A stretch of DNA of 64,000 nt from Candidatus Peregrinibacteria bacterium (lineage in GTDB: Bacteria; Patescibacteriota; Gracilibacteria; UM-FILTER-43-11). Shown here one piece after another: positions 62,401-64,000 of the stretch. The stretch lies in the NCBI GenBank assembly GCA_016932505.1, contig JAFGCT010000033.1:33585-97584 (forward strand), in the 5' to 3' direction. Position 1 is the stretch's first letter; every line of letters starts with the position of its first letter. A program made the position numbers and the translations under genes. The notes beneath the pieces are model-generated. The model was not told the DNA's origin. It searched no databases and saw nothing but the letters and a program-made list of their open reading frames with translations.

Positions 62401-62506
62401 CTGCTCTTGTTGGTTCGAATGTTCCGCCCATAGGAGCGAATAGGCTTATAGCCATACCAATTAAGGTTAACTTGGCTAGGGATTTACGTATTATTGTCGT
62501 AATCAT
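59417..62506 (-). CDS. Large repeat surface protein with LAQTG sorting signal
   Basis: 1029 residues. Signal peptide (about 1-35). Four tandem repeats of about 96 residues (about 36-425) have the pattern LGVGxNIxxGxFTxTSYxVD...QC...YYVCxxNLPxGxYEITF, each with two Cys and a strong resemblance to one another. Beta domains follow, one with DUF11-like wording, then a tract of about 16 Gly and more beta sandwich. The end LAQTGPATLLLLLLSSLIAYLGYGVLQRRRY is a sortase-type signal: LAxTG, hydrophobic helix, basic tail. No sortase gene is in view. Likely the major cell-surface or S-layer-like protein. Confidence 0.85.
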   Translation of the reverse strand: MITTIIRKSLAKLTLIGMAISLFAPMGGTFEPTRAADTAELGVGMNITEGGFTVTSYAVDNTGDPAFVITISGNQCDQDGDYYVCYIQNLPVGGYEITFADVPDYTTPEMIDVQLIDGGTVYADYEDEQVVPDQAELGVGMNIEEGSFTLTSYEVDNTGEPAFVITLTGEQCDEEGDYFVCRIQNLPVGGYEITFADVPDYTTPADIDVQLTVDGGTVFGDYVLIDTPDTSELGVGINIEAGAFTVTSYAVDDTTGEPAFTITLTGDQCDEDGDYFVCYIQNLPIGAYQITFTPVPGYTTPANIDVQLTVDGGTVFGDYVAINNGPDTAQLGVGINIEAGAFTITSYAIDNGGAPVVQITLTGDQCTLDNGYYVCYEDLPIGAYEITFAPVADYTAPAMIDVQLINGGTVYADYTPSNGADETNFVISTQDSLGNPLMQTVSYGITGDTPTTSGTPISYNVDNGDLANYSISFSDLADYTAPDDIVIVNQAIAVIPAGVSITSGGVAYTAGTIINPNATYEIVGTYTPIVVPDTTITVNKTVVEEAMANNNKRLYYTITVTRSVDSASGPMTVNLADTASGSGVLNGTNGGTLTYVPNTATCSNSCGDIMAGPVSIGMTYPGAEVTLTYEMTSNNSSIPVNTSSAFANTATGTYTEDGETVTITDSANVAVAGLSGGGGGGGGGGGGGGGGYTLYNGDMEILVEKLVSLDGTNFVDASDPENALDMPENTTSKVYVKVNLTNAGQVTATDIEYKQSFEEMDSSLTAADPINVEGADDYDDSTKVISIDSISVNKTRTITYEVMVRDAGANGEYAREVIELLGFESKLGVNQDQMNYLGVGEKYPSYMVAGDKKYVTEDEFLRLTVSQDKGSANIGKNVVLTITAENISDGDLTGLIINHDYYTKALEVVNPFGGVLDGRTIRWTRPMLRAGETATFQVEFEVAETAPVGDTIYGTSRATVNESDGVAPVRNYLYIGGVTPAVTGVMELAQTGPATLLLLLLSSLIAYLGYGVLQRRRYAVIKEKALRPL
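60436..60484 (-). repeat. Polyglycine-encoding microsatellite
   Basis: About four copies of a 12-bp unit (CCACCGCCACCT on the plus strand) encode the Gly tract of the LAQTG protein. Slippage in multiples of 12 or 6 would change linker length without breaking the frame. Confidence 0.9.
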
Positions 62507-62745
62507 GTTAGAGGGGGTTATAAGAAATCTATAAAGATAAAAAATAAATAAAAATTGTATAAAAAATATGAATATTACAGTTTAATATCACTTTTTATTT
62601 TTATTTTTCGCTTTTTTTGAGTCTTACAGACATGGCTTTAATAAGCCGTTACTAACCCTAATTTGACTGAATTTTCATAAAGTTAGGGGGTCATTCTACC
62701 TCATTTTTGTAAACTTGTCAAGCATTTTATGAAAGATTTTTTAGA
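62507..62745. other. A+T-rich upstream region of the LAQTG gene
   Basis: No gene or clear promoter seen. Notable are long A/T runs. No good Shine-Dalgarno site precedes the ATG at 62506; the nearby CCCCCTCTAAC reads as the complement of one. Confidence 0.35.
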
Positions 62746-62880
62746 GGGATTTCTCGATTCCCTCCGGTCACTCGAAATGACGGGCATTACTTAGGGGGAA
62801 GTAGGATTTTGCGTACGCAAAATCCTCTTTCCCATTAAAAAAGGAAATCGTCATTTCGACCGCAGCGGAGAAATCCCTTC
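62746..62880. repeat. Nested palindromic element, same plan as 9803-9941
   Basis: Outer GGGATTTCTC (62746-62755) pairs with GAGAAATCCC near 62869-62878, and TCACTCGAAATGACG with CGTCATTTCGACC. The inner part is a perfect 24-bp palindrome at 62803-62826 with TTTTGCGTACGCAAAA at its centre. Confidence 0.85.
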
Positions 62881-63010
62881 AAAATCCTCTTTCCCATTAA
62901 AAAAGGAAATCGTCATTTCGACCGCAGCGGAGAAATCCCTTCAAAATCCTCTTTCCCCTTAAAAAAGGAAAACGTCATTTCGACCCCGCTAAACGGGGAG
63001 AAATCCCTTC
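62819..63010. repeat. Three tandem copies of a 62-68 bp unit
   Basis: Copies at 62819-62880, 62881-62942 (identical, 62 bp) and 62943-63010 (68 bp, diverged at CCGCTAAACGGGG). Each unit holds AAAATCCTCTTTCCC and CGTCATTTCGACC. The right half of the nested element has thus been duplicated twice. Confidence 0.95.
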
Positions 63011-63091
63011 CCTCTAGGATTGCCCGTCGTCTCGTCACCTCGCCATCTCGTCGTCACGTCAAATACACAAAAAACCACACATAAAAAACAA

Positions 63092-63120
63092 CCCCCCTCG
63101 TCCATTGCAGACGAGGAGGG
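63092..63120 (-). terminator. Terminator of the third G+C-rich gene
   Basis: On the minus strand CCCTCCTCGTC-TGCAATG-GACGAGGGGGG followed by TTGTTTTTTATG. Confidence 0.85.
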
Positions 63121-63132
63121 TGTAGAATCCAA

Positions 63133-63144
63133 CTAGTAGGTTAA
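63133..63144 (+). repeat. 12-bp motif related to the first island's flank
   Basis: CTAGTAGGTTAA, matching CTAGTAAGTTAA (14217-14228, minus) at 11 of 12 positions. It lies between the stop codon and the terminator of the third island gene, the same position as in the first island. Confidence 0.4.
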
Positions 63145-63163
63145 AAGCGGCGGGAGGTGAAGC

Positions 63164-64000
63164 CTAGAGAATCTCGATGAGACCCTTTTTGACTTTCACC
63201 CGCATCGAAACGGGGTAGTGCGGGTCCATCTCGAAGGTCAACATGCACCAACGTGAGTCGCCCTCGGGAAGATCGTCGAACGCGGGGGTTGTAGAAACGA
63301 GCAGACCGTCAACCTCCAAGAGGTCCTGGCAGTCAACGATTTCCTCAACGAAGATTTCCGCGCCGTTGAGGTCCTCGAGCATCACGCAGTCGAGAGTTGG
63401 GGTTTGAAGCCCAATCTCGCCTTCTGAGAAATCCCACTCAGGCTGATTCGTGAAGAATCCAACGTCAGCCGTATTCACACACAACTGGCCGGGGATGACG
63501 GGGGTTCCGGTGTCGGTATCGTCGGGGGTTCCGCTGTCGCTGTCATCGGGGTCTCCGGTGTCGGTATCGTCGGGGGTTTCGCTGTCGGTATCGGGATCGC
63601 CGATTTCTTCGCCATCCAGCCAGCCGTGTTTGAAGGTACCTGCCTCAAAGAGGTATGTCCATTCGCCCACAATTGTGCCGAACGTGAAGGATACATCGAC
63701 TTCGCCCGCTTCCTCAATGATGTAGAGGCATTGCGCGGGGCATGTATCTTCGAGAACAAACGGGTCATTTGCGTCAATGGCTTCGCCATTAACTGCAAAC
63801 TCTGCACCGTCGATTACGGTACCGTTTGGCTCAAGAGCACAGATGCAATATCTGCCCTCCGTGTCCGTATCCGTGTCGCTGTCGGTGTCGCTGTCGGTGT
63901 CGCTGTCGGTATCCGTATCCGTGTCTGTATCCGTGTCCGTGTCCGTGTCCGTATCCGTGTCTGTGTCCGTATCCGTATCCGTGTCTGTGTCCGTATCCGT
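63164..64000 (-). CDS. Asp-Thr/Asp-Ser repeat protein, third G+C-rich island (5' end outside window)
   Basis: The frame is open from the window edge to the stop at 63164, about 278 residues. The visible N-terminal part (64000 down to about 63862) is an acidic DTDTDTDS repeat. Then a domain of about 80 residues with paired Cys (GRYCICALEP, DTCPAQCLYI). A second acidic linker (DPDTDSETPDDTDTGD) precedes a final domain with four Cys. Such Asp-Thr linkers join domains in secreted or outer-surface proteins of several phyla. The G+C content and codon use are far from the neighbours, so acquisition is likely. No signal peptide is visible because the start is missing. Confidence 0.7.
   Translation of the reverse strand, partial: TDTDTDTDTDTDTDTDTDTDTDTDTDTDTDTDSDTDSDTDSDTDTDTEGRYCICALEPNGTVIDGAEFAVNGEAIDANDPFVLEDTCPAQCLYIIEEAGEVDVSFTFGTIVGEWTYLFEAGTFKHGWLDGEEIGDPDTDSETPDDTDTGDPDDSDSGTPDDTDTGTPVIPGQLCVNTADVGFFTNQPEWDFSEGEIGLQTPTLDCVMLEDLNGAEIFVEEIVDCQDLLEVDGLLVSTTPAFDDLPEGDSRWCMLTFEMDPHYPVSMRVKVKKGLIEIL
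63862..64000 (-). repeat. Hexamer repeat coding for (Asp-Thr/Ser)n
   Basis: Uninterrupted GTGTCC/GTATCC/CTGTCG hexamers on the plus strand, continuing out of the window. Confidence 0.95.

Overview
The window looks like a chromosomal segment of a low-G+C bacterium of the Candidate Phyla Radiation (Patescibacteria) type, perhaps Peregrinibacteria-like. This placement is inference from gene content and was not tested by phylogeny. Signs are a type IV pilus locus with divergent PilN/PilO, DUF4012 and bacterial PH-domain proteins, SLH-domain surface proteins, GatB, a very sparse set of biosynthetic genes (aroE, carB, gdhA, alr, coaE), and many short orphan ORFs. UGA is a stop here: prfB (RF2) is present and is itself read through a +1 frameshift at an in-frame UGA, so this is not a UGA=Gly lineage.

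Layout. 1-4.15 kb (minus): tatD (cut by the window edge), a bactofilin-like membrane protein, a GyrI-like protein, tRNA-Leu(UAG), def, and prfB with its frameshift. 4.2-10.7 kb (plus): type IV pilus genes (PilN-like, PilO-like, PilB, PilC, prepilin). 10.8-14.2 kb (minus): nusA, recX and a G+C-rich secreted CAP protein that looks foreign. 14.3-25.9 kb: DUF4012, nth, aroE, hisS, a lipoprotein next to an oligopeptide-binding protein, an RsbV/RsbW-like partner-switch pair, lepB, a bPH protein, a membrane-anchored HEPN-like protein and coaE. 26-34.4 kb: gatB, clpP, a Tat-exported HEATH putative metalloprotease, tgt, an ArfB-like release factor and two GGDEF proteins. 34.5-48.8 kb: aspS, tsaC, carB, a coiled-coil orphan inserted behind carB, a REP-associated tyrosine transposase, yqeY, gdhA, alr, a leucine-rich-variant repeat protein, ftsL-like and rsmH. 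49.3-50.1 kb: a second G+C-rich two-gene island. 50.4-62.5 kb: an M16 peptidase, ndk, glyS and three large envelope proteins (SLH-RlpA-CAP, SLH, and an LAQTG-anchored repeat protein). 63.2-64 kb: a third G+C-rich gene with Asp-Thr/Asp-Ser repeats, running off the edge.

The most unusual feature is the intergenic DNA. Nearly every operon boundary carries a long hairpin whose arms are made of short (about 7-12 bp) iterated units. The unit differs from locus to locus. Several hairpins are nested around a second GC-rich palindrome. A RAYT-type transposase is present and carries a perfect 38-bp palindrome inside its own reading frame. A 30-bp perfect copy of the carB 3' end flanks a 1.38-kb segment with one promoter and one orphan gene, which looks like an integration footprint. 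Three G+C-rich islands with strong Shine-Dalgarno sites, secreted products and a related 12-bp motif near two of them suggest acquired cargo genes.

How the genes work together: the central part supports translation (four tRNA-related enzymes, RF2, ArfB-like, deformylase, RsmH, TsaC, Tgt) and protein quality control (ClpP, LepB, M16). The rest builds the cell surface: type IV pili, S-layer-like SLH proteins, sortase-type anchoring and peptidoglycan-binding CAP/RlpA modules.
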